This document shows, piece by piece, positions 27,435-35,588 of a DNA stretch of 54,377 nucleotides (positions are counted from its first letter, which is position 1; each line of letters opens with the position of its first letter). Under the pieces are notes generated by a model. That model saw only the letters and a program-made list of their open reading frames with translations. It ran no database searches and was not told where the DNA came from. The stretch spans positions 1 to 54,377 of the forward strand of contig CALUTB010000005.1 in assembly GCA_944323575.1 (NCBI GenBank). Reading direction: 5' to 3'. The position numbers and the translations under genes were made by a program. Origin of the DNA: an uncultured Mailhella sp. (GTDB lineage: Bacteria; Desulfobacterota; Desulfovibrionia; Desulfovibrionales; Desulfovibrionaceae).

Positions 27435-27818
27435 GAATTCCTCGAATCGGGATGTGATTGACCCGGCGACTGCCGGAAGTGCATCATTTCCGAAAAAGAC
27501 AGGTCATCCCTGCCGAAACCGGCCTCTCTCCGGCATCGGAAAATAATACGGTGGCACAGGAATATCTTGATTTATAAAAAAAATAAAGCATTATTTTATG
27601 GTATGCGTCAGAAAAAACATCAAGAAAATACAAGATGTTCCGCCTTTATGTTCCAAGGCTGTTCCAGGGCTGCGACGTTCCCGAAGTCCTGCCGGACAAT
27701 GCCTGACCAGAGAAATCCCCGGATGCGGACACCGGAAACCGCTCCGTTGCCCGCACCTGCAAATACAATACAACATCAGGCATCAAAACATCAGGCATCC
27801 TGATGCAACGGCAGCTTT
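27435..27818. other. Intergenic region upstream of the FadL-like gene
   Basis: No gene is supported. The part from about 27540 to 27600 is AT-rich and probably holds the porin promoter. The short repeat CATCAGGCATCAAAACATCAGGCATCCTGATG near 27773-27804 includes tandem CATCAGGCATC units and a CAGGCATCCTGATG dyad just beyond the end of pgeF. Confidence 0.4.
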
Positions 27819-28535
27819 TCAGACGGTCCGTATCCAGATGAAGCTCCCCTGCCTGCCGTCCTCGCTTCCGAAGCGGCGGGCATGTCTGTAGGAAAAGAAG
27901 AAATCGGCGTTGTCGAAAGTGCACAGGTCGATACCAAGAATATGCCCGCTCGGGAGTCCGGCCCGCTCGAGCTGATGCCTGGCCAGCGACCACAGATCCA
28001 TGGTCCGCCGTTCTCTGTCATACCACTGCAGAAATTCCGGTCCCCATTCACTGTCGAAATTCACGAATTCCGAAGCGGAGGGACCAAGGCTCGGACCGCG
28101 CACGGCCCAGAGATGCTGCGGATCCAGTCCATAGCGATCGCAGAAAACGCAGATCGCCGAGTACGGATAATCCTGTCTGTTCCCGCGCCAGCCGGAATGA
28201 ACGGCCATAACGAAACGGCCCGAATCATGAGCCACAAGAATGGGTTGGCAATCCGCCGTCTTGATCATGAGCGCCAGGCCGGGACGGCTCGTCGCCATGC
28301 CGTCGGCCTGCTCGGAAGGAGCAGCGGCAGGATCCTGAGCTTCCGGCTCGAACAGCGTACGCACGCCGTGCACCTGATGTACCTCGGCAAAGGCTCCGAC
28401 CCCGAGCAGAGACGGTATGGCCGCTCGTCTTTCTGAGGAAGAAAACTCCGTCGAAGAAAGAGAAACGCTGCCGAATGCACGCATGGAAAATGCGCAACCT
28501 ACGCCGGGGATCCCCGGAAACTGAAAGGGAATCAT
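27819..28535 (-). CDS. pgeF: Peptidoglycan editing factor/multicopper-like nucleosidase (YfiH/PgeF, DUF152)
   Basis: It has 238 residues from the ATG at 28535. HQVHG, KTADCQPILVAH and AVHSGWRGN are the three metal-binding and active-site signatures of the YfiH/laccase-domain family. Members have been described as purine nucleosidases or as enzymes preventing L-Ser misincorporation into peptidoglycan; which applies here is unknown. The start is three bases past the stop of the upstream cyclo-ligase gene, so the two are translationally coupled. Confidence 0.9.
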   Translation of the reverse strand: MIPFQFPGIPGVGCAFSMRAFGSVSLSSTEFSSSERRAAIPSLLGVGAFAEVHQVHGVRTLFEPEAQDPAAAPSEQADGMATSRPGLALMIKTADCQPILVAHDSGRFVMAVHSGWRGNRQDYPYSAICVFCDRYGLDPQHLWAVRGPSLGPSASEFVNFDSEWGPEFLQWYDRERRTMDLWSLARHQLERAGLPSGHILGIDLCTFDNADFFFSYRHARRFGSEDGRQGSFIWIRTV

Positions 28536-28537
28536 GG

Positions 28538-29140
28538 TCAGAGACAAAGCAGTTCCTCCTCGGTGCATACGGCCTTTACGGGTCTGTCCCACTCATCGCG
28601 GGGAAGACGGTCCAGAAGAAGCTCATGAAAGGTCAGTCCCACCCCAGGACAGCGGGCAAGAGCAAGCATGCGGTCATAGTAGCCGCCTCCGTATCCCAGA
28701 CGAAAACCGTCTCTGTCGAAGGCCAGACCGGGAACGACGACCAGCGTCCGGTCGCCGTCGGAAAGATCGCGGAGAGAAAGAATGCGGGATTCACCGGACA
28801 GCACGGGTTCTGGAATACCGAAAGAGGACGGGACAAGCTCCTCCGGGCCACGGCAGGCAATCATGTCCATGAGCCCCGGATCTTCCGGACGGCAACGCGG
28901 CAGGAATAACTCCCTGCCCTCTTTCCAGGCCCGCTCAAGAAGAAGCGCCGTGTCCACCTCGCCCTTCACAGCAACATACAAGACAATCCGGCGACTTCTC
29001 TGCCAGAAAGGACTCTCCAGAAGCCGCATTTCCACAGCCAGACAGCGTGCCCTGCCGAAATCCCCCGACGACAGCTCCGCCCGTCTTTTCCGCAGCCTTC
29101 TTCGCAGTTCACTCTTGTCCCGCATGTTGCCGTCCGTCAT
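28538..29140 (-). CDS. 5-formyltetrahydrofolate cyclo-ligase
   Basis: This enzyme converts 5-formyl-THF to 5,10-methenyl-THF with ATP. It has 200 residues. KSELRRRLRKRRAEL at the N-terminus and the signature VVPGLAFDRDGFRLGYGGGYYDR (ATP and folate site) identify the MTHFS/YgfA family. The 440 bases upstream, where a 6S RNA sits in many proteobacteria, instead contain an IS5-type transposase remnant; no clear 6S structure was seen. Confidence 0.93.
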   Translation of the reverse strand: MTDGNMRDKSELRRRLRKRRAELSSGDFGRARCLAVEMRLLESPFWQRSRRIVLYVAVKGEVDTALLLERAWKEGRELFLPRCRPEDPGLMDMIACRGPEELVPSSFGIPEPVLSGESRILSLRDLSDGDRTLVVVPGLAFDRDGFRLGYGGGYYDRMLALARCPGVGLTFHELLLDRLPRDEWDRPVKAVCTEEELLCL

Positions 29141-29341
29141 GCCTGTACCAGCCTTTCAAAAAAGACCTCAATAAATCAGCGCCATGTCGAAAATCTGCCA
29201 CGCAACGCTCATTTTTACAACATTTGTATGCATCCTCCCCCTTGTCACGCAAAAAAAGCGCTGTTACGTAACCAAGGTGTGTCTGCAAACCATCTTTCAA
29301 TGCTAAATCAGAAGGTTAGTAACTATTTCAGATATGTTATA

Positions 29342-29374
29342 CTTGGGGAATGTGTTACTACGATATTCCCCAAG
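29342..29374 (+). promoter_or_regulatory. Inverted repeat over the start of the transposase remnant
   Basis: CTTGGGGAAT (29342-29351) and ATTCCCCAAG (29365-29374) form a perfect 10-bp stem. The remnant's start codon (29350) lies at the end of the 5' arm, so the hairpin would block translation from read-through transcripts, a common protective device in insertion sequences. Confidence 0.5.
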
Positions 29375-29520
29375 ATCTCTGGCTCAGGCTTGAGCCCATA
29401 TTGCCGACAGTCGGTTCTCCTCGTGGAGGAAAACCGACTGGTGACGTCAGAAATTTTTCTCAACGCCTACACCAGATGCTTCGAACGGCGTACCATGACG
29501 AGTCCTGCCAAATGAATGAA
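29350..29520 (+). pseudogene. IS5-family transposase, N-terminal remnant
   Basis: The frame from the ATG at 29350 reads YDIPQDLWLRLEPILP, then SPRGGKPTGDVRNF and LHQMLRTA. This matches the DUF4096 N-terminal region of IS5-type transposases (pattern: YDL..ELWERIEPLLP..SPRGGRP..D.R.F....LWVLRTG). The similarity fades after about 50 residues, with a probable frameshift, and no DDE catalytic domain follows. It marks a decayed insertion at the left border of the sulfonate locus. Confidence 0.75.
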
Positions 29521-29579
29521 CTACTCTTGAACTTTTTACCCTATTTTGTCAAAATTTTATCAAAAAAGGAGTCTCTTTC

Positions 29580-30467
29580 ATGGCTGAAATAGCTTTTTTC
29601 GGACTGGGGACTATGGGACTTCCCATGGCATTGAATCTGCTGAAAGCCGGACATCGCGTTCATGTCATGCCGCACAGGGGACACATGGAAAATCCGCGTA
29701 TTGCCGAACGTCATGGGGCCGTCATCCACACGTCTCTCACGGACATGATCGGACAGGCCGAATTTGTCATAAGCGTGGTACCGGACGATACGGCCGTCAG
29801 AGCAATCTACCTCAATGAGACTATGAAAAAGCTCCTCAAACCCGACTGCATCATCATTGAAATGACCTCCTGCTCCCCGGAAACGGTTCGTGAAGTGCAG
29901 GCCTTCTATGCAGACAGCGGCGTGAACGTCATCGACGCCCCCATCACGGGAGCGCTTCCCCGGGCCGTCAACGGAACGCTCACCATCCTCGGTGCAGGAA
30001 GGCCGGATGACTTTGAAAAGGCGGCTCCCGTTCTGAATGCCATGGCGGAAAAGGTCCATCAGCTGGGAGCCGTGGGCAACGGCAAGCTCATCAAGGCCAT
30101 GACAAATCTTCTCGGAGCCGTGAATCTGGCCGCTGTGGGAGAATTCTTCCGCTTTGCCTCCGCCATGGGACTGGACCTCTCTCAACTTGCCGACGTAGTG
30201 AAGGACAGTGCCGGCGGTTCCACACAGTTTACCCGTAATTTCGGAAAAATGGTCGAACACAATTACTCCCCAACCTTTACTCTGCGGCTGCTGCGCAAGG
30301 ACATGGCCATAGCCCTCGATCAGGCTGCAAAGCATGAGGAACTTGCCATGCCTCTGGCAGATCTTGCCTACCGGCTCTACAAAGAAGCCGAAGAATACGA
30401 TGCCAAGGACTGCAGCGCCATAGCTCTCATGGACGGCACTTCCCCGAAATCGGCCCCGCATTCCTGA
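29580..30467 (+). CDS. 3-hydroxyisobutyrate dehydrogenase-family NAD(P) oxidoreductase
   Basis: This 295-residue beta-hydroxyacid dehydrogenase has an N-terminal Rossmann motif FFGLGTMGLPMALNLLKAG, the substrate motif DAPITGALPRAVNGTLTILG, and the catalytic lysine in GNGKLIKAMTNLLGAVNLA. The family includes 3-hydroxyisobutyrate and tartronate semialdehyde reductases as well as 3-sulfolactaldehyde reductases (YihU/SlaB-type). Given the neighbouring sulfonate lyase operon, a sulfonated aldehyde or hydroxyacid is a reasonable but unproven substrate. The ATG at 29580 follows AAGGAG. It is the first intact gene after the IS remnant. Confidence 0.85.
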   Translation: MAEIAFFGLGTMGLPMALNLLKAGHRVHVMPHRGHMENPRIAERHGAVIHTSLTDMIGQAEFVISVVPDDTAVRAIYLNETMKKLLKPDCIIIEMTSCSPETVREVQAFYADSGVNVIDAPITGALPRAVNGTLTILGAGRPDDFEKAAPVLNAMAEKVHQLGAVGNGKLIKAMTNLLGAVNLAAVGEFFRFASAMGLDLSQLADVVKDSAGGSTQFTRNFGKMVEHNYSPTFTLRLLRKDMAIALDQAAKHEELAMPLADLAYRLYKEAEEYDAKDCSAIALMDGTSPKSAPHS

Positions 30468-30724
30468 AAAACTCAGGCACGGGCGAGCGTACACCCCTGC
30501 CGTCGGCGCGGACATCGCGTCGGATCGCCGCATTCGGGAAAACTCCGGCATCGTCGCTTACAACCGGATGACGGGAAATACCTCTCCGAATAAAAGGCAG
30601 AGAGGGCTCCTTCTACGCTGACCCGAAAATACCTGTCCGTCCTTCCGGTTACTCACGGCGTGCCCTCCCGCTTATCCCAAACCGGCCATGCCGTCATCAA
30701 CAACAAACCTTCGGAGCATGTCAC

Positions 30725-31120
30725 ATGATCGATCAGAAGCACATTCTCGCCGCCTTTCAACAGCTTGAAAACATTGCGGGTCCCGGTGCTCCCATATGCG
30801 CCTGCGTCACCGACGAGCACGGCTTCGTGCTCGGATACCTGCAGATGGACGGCATATCCTCCCGCTCCTTCACTATGGCGAGGGCCAAGGCCTATACCGC
30901 CGCGCGCATGGGACAGACAACCGCAGAATTTCATGAACGTCTTGTAAGGGAACATCTCTCTCTCGCCGATTTCGGTGACGCGTTCATGACCTCCGTACAG
31001 GGCGGCGTTCCCGTCAGAGATAAAAACGGTACCGTAATCGGCGGTGCGGCCGTATCCGGAAGGACCCCCGAGAAAGACGAAGCCACGGCCTTCCGTCTTG
31101 CCGGACTGCTCACAGACTAA
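30725..31120 (+). CDS. HbpS/GlcG-family protein (DUF336)
   Basis: This 131-residue protein of the GlcG/HbpS/PduO-C fold reads IDQKHILAAFQQLEN, ITRARAKAYTAARMGQTT-like and GGVPVRDKNGTVIGGAAVSG, the usual heme- or cobalamin-adduct-binding-fold segments. Members are commonly found near glycolate, propanediol and other small-alcohol utilisation genes, but their biochemical role is unsettled. The ATG at 30725 follows GGAG. It lies between the HIBADH-type gene and the sigma-54 activator, in the same direction. Confidence 0.82.
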   Translation: MIDQKHILAAFQQLENIAGPGAPICACVTDEHGFVLGYLQMDGISSRSFTMARAKAYTAARMGQTTAEFHERLVREHLSLADFGDAFMTSVQGGVPVRDKNGTVIGGAAVSGRTPEKDEATAFRLAGLLTD

Positions 31121-31321
31121 CTTGCCCGACAGCCGGAACGACGGCAACCCGACCATGTCCGCACCTTCTTCTGTTGCAGAACCCCGATCGCTGTCCGCCG
31201 GAAACCTCGGTTTTCTCCCTCTTTCATCTTCCCTTCATTATCAATGATGTTGTCTTTGGGAAAAGCGAACATACCGACCAACCGCTCCCACAAAAACAAC
31301 TCGCCATCCAAGGAGAAAGAC

Positions 31322-33280
31322 ATGCCCGGCGAAAGACATCCCCACGACAACATGCTGGAACTTCGTGAAGCCTTCAAGCAATATGCCCACATAGACACTT
31401 CTCTCGTTCGTCCCTTTATTCTGGAATCCTGGAAGCGCTGCCGTCTGAGTTCGACGCACAGAAAGGAGGAAGTTCCCGTTTCCGCCGAAGAACTGAACGC
31501 CGCGCTCCGGCGCAACCGGGAGCTTCTCGAAAGCTCCGTGCCCATCATGGAAAAGCTGTTTTCCTCCATCAGCGCCGCCCACAGCGTCATAGGTCTGGCC
31601 GACAATTCCGGCCTCATTCTGCACATCGTGGGACACGAGAAGGACATCAACGCGCTTTCCGTGTTCCAAAAAGGACTCTACGCCACGGAAAAACACTCCG
31701 GTACCAACGGCATAGGCACGGGACTCATAGAACGGCGTCCCATAGAAATCATAGGGGCGGAACACTACTACGGCAACGCCACCGACTGGTGCTGCTGCAG
31801 CGCGCCTATCTTCAATGAAAACGATCTGGTAGGCATTCTCAACATTTCCATAAAAGCACAGAACCACCATCATCACACCATAGGACTGGTGGAGGCGGCG
31901 GCCTATGCCGTTTCCGAACAGATTCATCTGCGCCTGCTGCTCAAGGAACAGAACGCCATGCTGGAATTTCTGGATGAAGGCGTACTGATTCTCGACAGCG
32001 AAGACAGAATACGGGCCATGAACAACAAGGCGCGTACCATGCTCGGACTCGGCACTCCCTCCGGGCAGAACGATTCCTCAGGCATCTCCATTCACGACCT
32101 CATTCCCCTGAGCGAGGGGCTGAGCAGCATGCTTTCCGCCAGGCATCGCATCAACGACCGTGAAGTCAGTCTTCACCTGCCCCACGGACTGTTTCAGTAT
32201 GCGGTATCCTATGCGCCGATTCAGGACGGCGGTGCCATCATCACCCTACGCAGCGTCAAGCGCATGAGAGAATACGCCACACGCATGATGAGCTCGGGCG
32301 CCGCATATACCTTTGAAAACATCGTGGGAGAATCCACCGCCATACGCGAAGTGATGCGTCTGGCAAGACGGGCCTCCCAAAGCGACATCACCACGCTGAT
32401 TCTCGGCGAATCCGGAACGGGCAAAGAACTTTTCGCTCAGTCCATACACAATGCCAGCTCCCGCAAAAACGGTCCGTTCGTAGTGGTGAACTGCGGTGCC
32501 ATTCCGAGAACGCTTCTGGAAAGCGAACTTTTCGGCTACGAAGACGGCGCCTTCACGGGAGCAAGAAAACAGGGCAAACCCGGCAAGTTCGAACTGGCCG
32601 ACGGCGGAACCGTCTTTCTCGACGAGATAGGCGAGCTGCCTCTCGATGCTCAGGCCAGTCTGCTGAGGCTGCTCCAGGAAAACGAAGTCGTGCGCGTCGG
32701 CGGCACGACGGCAAAACACATCGACATTCGGGTAGTGGCCGCAACGAATCGGAATCTTGAAGAGGCAGTCCGGCAGCAAACTTTCCGAAACGATCTGTAT
32801 TACCGCCTCAATGTGCTTTCCATCACCATTCCGCCCCTGCGGGACAGGAAAACGGACATACGCCTGCTGTCCAACTTCTTTCTTGAAAAATTCTCCTGTG
32901 CGCTGGGGCGACCCGAAGCCCGCTTCACCGAAGAAGTTCTCGAAGCCCTCTCCCTCTATCACTGGCCGGGTAATGTGCGCGAACTGGAAAACGTCATTGA
33001 ACGTACCATCAACATTTCCACTTCGCCCGTCATTCAGATTTCCGATCTTCCCGCCCACATTCTGCAGAGCAGAGAAAACGAAACGACATCCCCTATACTC
33101 TGTCTGCCGCGCAGCAACCTGCTGAAGTCTCAGGAAATGGAAACCATTATGGAAGTGCTCCGCCAGACACAGGGAAACATGCGCCTTGCCGCCCATGAAC
33201 TCGGAATCGCACGATGCGTCCTGTATCGCAAAGTCAAACAGATGGGCATGACGCCGGATATGTGGCGAAAGAAAAAGTAG
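31322..33280 (+). CDS. AcoR-type sigma-54-dependent transcriptional activator
   Basis: This 652-residue enhancer-binding protein has an N-terminal GAF domain (about 70-205) with the unusual run WCCCSAPIF, a PAS-like region (about 210-300), and an AAA+ domain with Walker A GESGTGKE (362-369), the sigma-54 contact loop GAFTGA (409-414) and Walker B VFLDEI. A Fis-type helix-turn-helix lies at the C-terminus (GNMRLAAHELGIARCVLYRKV). The ATG at 31322 follows AAGGAG. The gene directly precedes a double palindrome and a -24/-12 promoter, so it very likely activates the downstream sulfonate operon. The inducer is unknown. Confidence 0.93.
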   Translation: MPGERHPHDNMLELREAFKQYAHIDTSLVRPFILESWKRCRLSSTHRKEEVPVSAEELNAALRRNRELLESSVPIMEKLFSSISAAHSVIGLADNSGLILHIVGHEKDINALSVFQKGLYATEKHSGTNGIGTGLIERRPIEIIGAEHYYGNATDWCCCSAPIFNENDLVGILNISIKAQNHHHHTIGLVEAAAYAVSEQIHLRLLLKEQNAMLEFLDEGVLILDSEDRIRAMNNKARTMLGLGTPSGQNDSSGISIHDLIPLSEGLSSMLSARHRINDREVSLHLPHGLFQYAVSYAPIQDGGAIITLRSVKRMREYATRMMSSGAAYTFENIVGESTAIREVMRLARRASQSDITTLILGESGTGKELFAQSIHNASSRKNGPFVVVNCGAIPRTLLESELFGYEDGAFTGARKQGKPGKFELADGGTVFLDEIGELPLDAQASLLRLLQENEVVRVGGTTAKHIDIRVVAATNRNLEEAVRQQTFRNDLYYRLNVLSITIPPLRDRKTDIRLLSNFFLEKFSCALGRPEARFTEEVLEALSLYHWPGNVRELENVIERTINISTSPVIQISDLPAHILQSRENETTSPILCLPRSNLLKSQEMETIMEVLRQTQGNMRLAAHELGIARCVLYRKVKQMGMTPDMWRKKK

Positions 33281-33300
33281 CTCCCGGAAAAGATCCATAT

Positions 33301-33346
33301 GTATCGTATGGATACATGATCCGAAATACATGTATCCATACGATAC
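33301..33346. promoter_or_regulatory. Double palindrome, candidate enhancer (UAS) of the sigma-54 operon
   Basis: GTATCGTATGGATACAT (33301-33317) and its exact reverse complement (33330-33346) are separated by 12 bases. Each half also contains a smaller dyad GTATC-N5-GATAC. The centre lies about 90 bases upstream of the -24 element, a normal distance for an AcoR-type activator. The arrangement would let two dimers bind side by side. Confidence 0.8.
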
Positions 33347-33410
33347 AAAAGTAACGAGATCCTTTTCTATAATCGGCTTTATTTTCACGACCTTTACGAA
33401 CTTGAGAACT

Positions 33411-33427
33411 TTGGCACGATTCTTGCT
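33411..33427 (+). promoter_or_regulatory. Sigma-54 (-24/-12) promoter
   Basis: TTGGCACGATTCTTGCT carries the invariant GG (33413-33414) and GC (33425-33426) with exactly ten bases between, and matches TGGCACG-N4-TTGCW. It lies 40 bases before the ATG of the AOR-like gene and downstream of the double palindrome. Confidence 0.9.
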
Positions 33428-33466
33428 TTCTTCTGAACATCTCCTTCAGAACAGGAAAAGTGTCTC

Positions 33467-34657
33467 ATGTATCGTTATGCTCGTGTCAACATGTCCACCG
33501 GCAACGTCCGGGTATTCGATCTCCCGAAAGAACGATGGTGCCTCGGCGGTCGGGGACTGATAAGCCAGATTCTTTATACCGAAATGGATCCCAGTGCAGA
33601 TCCGCTCTGCCAGAAGAATGTTCTGGTTCTGGCTTCCGGCATGTTCGCAGGCTGCCCTCTTTCCTGTTTCGACAAGGTTTTTCTCGGCGCCAAAAGTCCT
33701 TCCACCAACCGGCTTGAAAGTGTGAGCTTCATGAGCCGGGCCTCGCGGCTCATGGACGCCATGGACGTGCGGCTTGCCATTGTTGAAGGGCAGTCTGCCG
33801 GAAACAGACAGTATGTTCTGCTTCTGGACAGGGGCAGAGTGTCTCTGCTTTCGCTGGAAGAACTCATGCCCGCCGTCAACGTTGCAGACATGGGCAGCTA
33901 CGCCCTTCACGAAGGTCTGCAGAGAAGTTTCGGCAGAAATGCCTGCATCATCACATGGGGGCACGCCGCCGTCGTCTGCAGTCCCGACGCATCCCTGCTC
34001 ATTTCCGGTTCGTCCGTCAATACACTCAAGAATATTCCTAGCCGCGGCCTGAGCGCCGTCATGGCTTCCAAGGGAGTGCGGGCCATCGTCCTTCGCGGCG
34101 GCACCACGCATGCCTCTTCCAAGATGCTGAACAGCAAGGCCGAGAGCCTCTGCCGCGATACGGAATGCCTGCTCTGCTGCGCCCGTCTTCACGACGAACT
34201 GAAAAACACACCTTACGCCAGCGTCAGCCTGTGCCGTGACTGCTTTGAGCAGAAGTCGCAGTCTTCCAGACTGGAAAAGGTATGCACCGATCTCGGGCTG
34301 TACCCGGCCGCGCTCTCTTCCGACCTTCTTTCCCTATCCGATGCCGACGAGCCGACGCTGCGCATGCGCGTGCTGGAAGCGTTCCGCCGAAGTCCGTACT
34401 CCTCCCGGCGCCCCGTTCCGTTCGAGGCCTCCCCGGACGCTCAGGCCGTGGCGGTGTTCGACACCATGGGCTTGTGCACAAGGGCGCTGCGCCCCGAGGA
34501 ACATGACCGGGTGCTCAATCTCATGGCTGACCTCGCCGGGGCCGTTTACGGCGGTACTTGGAGCAGAGATTCTCTGCTGCGCATGGGAGCAGAAACGCTG
34601 CAGAAGGAAAAAGCCTTCAACAGCTGGGCCGAATCCAACCCGGCCGAATACCGATAA
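33467..34657 (+). CDS. Shortened aldehyde:ferredoxin oxidoreductase (AOR)-like protein
   Basis: This 396-residue protein is related to tungsten-pterin AORs, which are usually 600-650 residues. Recognisable parts are the N-terminal RVNMSTGNVRVFDLP and LGGRGLISQIL (about 7-36), PSRGLSAVMASKGVRAIVLRG (about 191-211, pterin-domain motif), and a C-terminal DTMGLC (332-337) followed by YGGTWSRDSLLRMGAETL and EKAFN. The long central domain is missing. Cysteines at 229, 234, 237, 238, 256, 259, 273 and 337 could hold a cluster, but the normal CxxCxxxC spacing is not kept. It is first in the sigma-54 operon. Whether it binds tungsten or is catalytic is unknown. Confidence 0.75.
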   Translation: MYRYARVNMSTGNVRVFDLPKERWCLGGRGLISQILYTEMDPSADPLCQKNVLVLASGMFAGCPLSCFDKVFLGAKSPSTNRLESVSFMSRASRLMDAMDVRLAIVEGQSAGNRQYVLLLDRGRVSLLSLEELMPAVNVADMGSYALHEGLQRSFGRNACIITWGHAAVVCSPDASLLISGSSVNTLKNIPSRGLSAVMASKGVRAIVLRGGTTHASSKMLNSKAESLCRDTECLLCCARLHDELKNTPYASVSLCRDCFEQKSQSSRLEKVCTDLGLYPAALSSDLLSLSDADEPTLRMRVLEAFRRSPYSSRRPVPFEASPDAQAVAVFDTMGLCTRALRPEEHDRVLNLMADLAGAVYGGTWSRDSLLRMGAETLQKEKAFNSWAESNPAEYR

Positions 34658-34692
34658 CACGCCAGCATCACACGCAGACAAGGAGTTTTTTC

Positions 34693-35523
34693 ATGAGCAT
34701 CATCGACATGCGTTTCCGCCCGGCGACGCGCGAAACGCTCCAGGGCATTCTCACCAATCCCCTCTACCAGTCGTTCAGTGCGGCCACGCATTTCGATCAG
34801 CGTCCCTCCAGGACTCTGGACGAGGAAGTCGCCATGCTGCGTGATCTTGATGTCGTTCACGCCGTGGTCACCGGACGCGACATCGGCTCCAGCGTGAACA
34901 CGGTGTCCACCAATCCCGGCATGCTCGACAGCATACAGAAGTATCCGGACTTCTTCACGGGATTCTACGGCATTGATCCTCTGCTGCGCATGACGGCTCT
35001 GCGGGCCTTCCGCAATGCCGTCAGAGAATACGGCGTGCGCGGAGCCTCCATCGATCCCGCCATGTCCGGCGTCCCCGTCAACGGCGCGCTGTACTACCCC
35101 TTCTACGCCGCATGCTGCGAAGAAGGCATTCCCGTTGCCGTTACCACAGGCTGCTCCTGCGGCATGCCCAACGTAGTCATCGAACACCATGCTCCCTGGC
35201 TCATCGACCGCGTGGCCACCGACTTTCCGGAACTGACCATCATAGTCAGTCACGGCGGCTATCCTTGGATCATGGAAATGATCGGCGTGGCCACCCGTCA
35301 TCAGAACGTTTACATCGACTTCTCGGCATGCACCATGCTCTACAACGTGGAACAGTACGTGCAGGCGGCCAACCGTCAGCTCATGGGCAAAATAGTCTTC
35401 TCCAGCGCCCATCCTTTCGACCATATTGCCGACACGCTCAAACTGTATGCCTCCCTCCCCTTCAATCCCGAGGCCCGCGAACACGTCATGTACGCCAACG
35501 CAGCAAAGATTCTCGGCCTCTGA
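34693..35523 (+). CDS. Amidohydrolase-fold protein (COG2159-like) lacking expected catalytic residues
   Basis: This 276-residue TIM-barrel protein resembles amidohydrolase_2/ACMS-decarboxylase-like enzymes: FFTGFYGIDPLL, EYGVRGASIDPAMSG, PELTIIVSHGGYPWIMEM and a terminal YANAAKILGL. The N-terminal metal pair HxH is replaced (IIDMRFRP), and the strand-8 catalytic aspartate (usually GSDxPF) reads SSAHPF. Thus metal-dependent hydrolysis by the usual mechanism is doubtful. The ATG at 34693 follows AAGGAG. It sits between the AOR-like gene and the TRAP transporter; role unknown. Confidence 0.78.
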   Translation: MSIIDMRFRPATRETLQGILTNPLYQSFSAATHFDQRPSRTLDEEVAMLRDLDVVHAVVTGRDIGSSVNTVSTNPGMLDSIQKYPDFFTGFYGIDPLLRMTALRAFRNAVREYGVRGASIDPAMSGVPVNGALYYPFYAACCEEGIPVAVTTGCSCGMPNVVIEHHAPWLIDRVATDFPELTIIVSHGGYPWIMEMIGVATRHQNVYIDFSACTMLYNVEQYVQAANRQLMGKIVFSSAHPFDHIADTLKLYASLPFNPEAREHVMYANAAKILGL

Positions 35524-35588
35524 TCCGCCAAAAGCGACAAGCGCTCACTGAGTGCCTCACAATAAAAAACACTCTAACGGAGGAATCC

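Noticed and set aside
25974..27461. 495-residue frame opposite the FadL-like gene
   Set aside because: Composition is a reverse-complement artefact; the FadL gene has signal peptide, NPAG motif, terminal Phe, promoter region and terminator.
27773..27804. Start of a CRISPR array from tandem CATCAGGCATC units
   Set aside because: Only two or three short degenerate units, without regular spacers or cas genes.
29141..29341. 6S RNA upstream of the 5-formyl-THF cyclo-ligase gene
   Set aside because: The location is typical in other proteobacteria, but no long rod-shaped pairing with a central bubble could be drawn.
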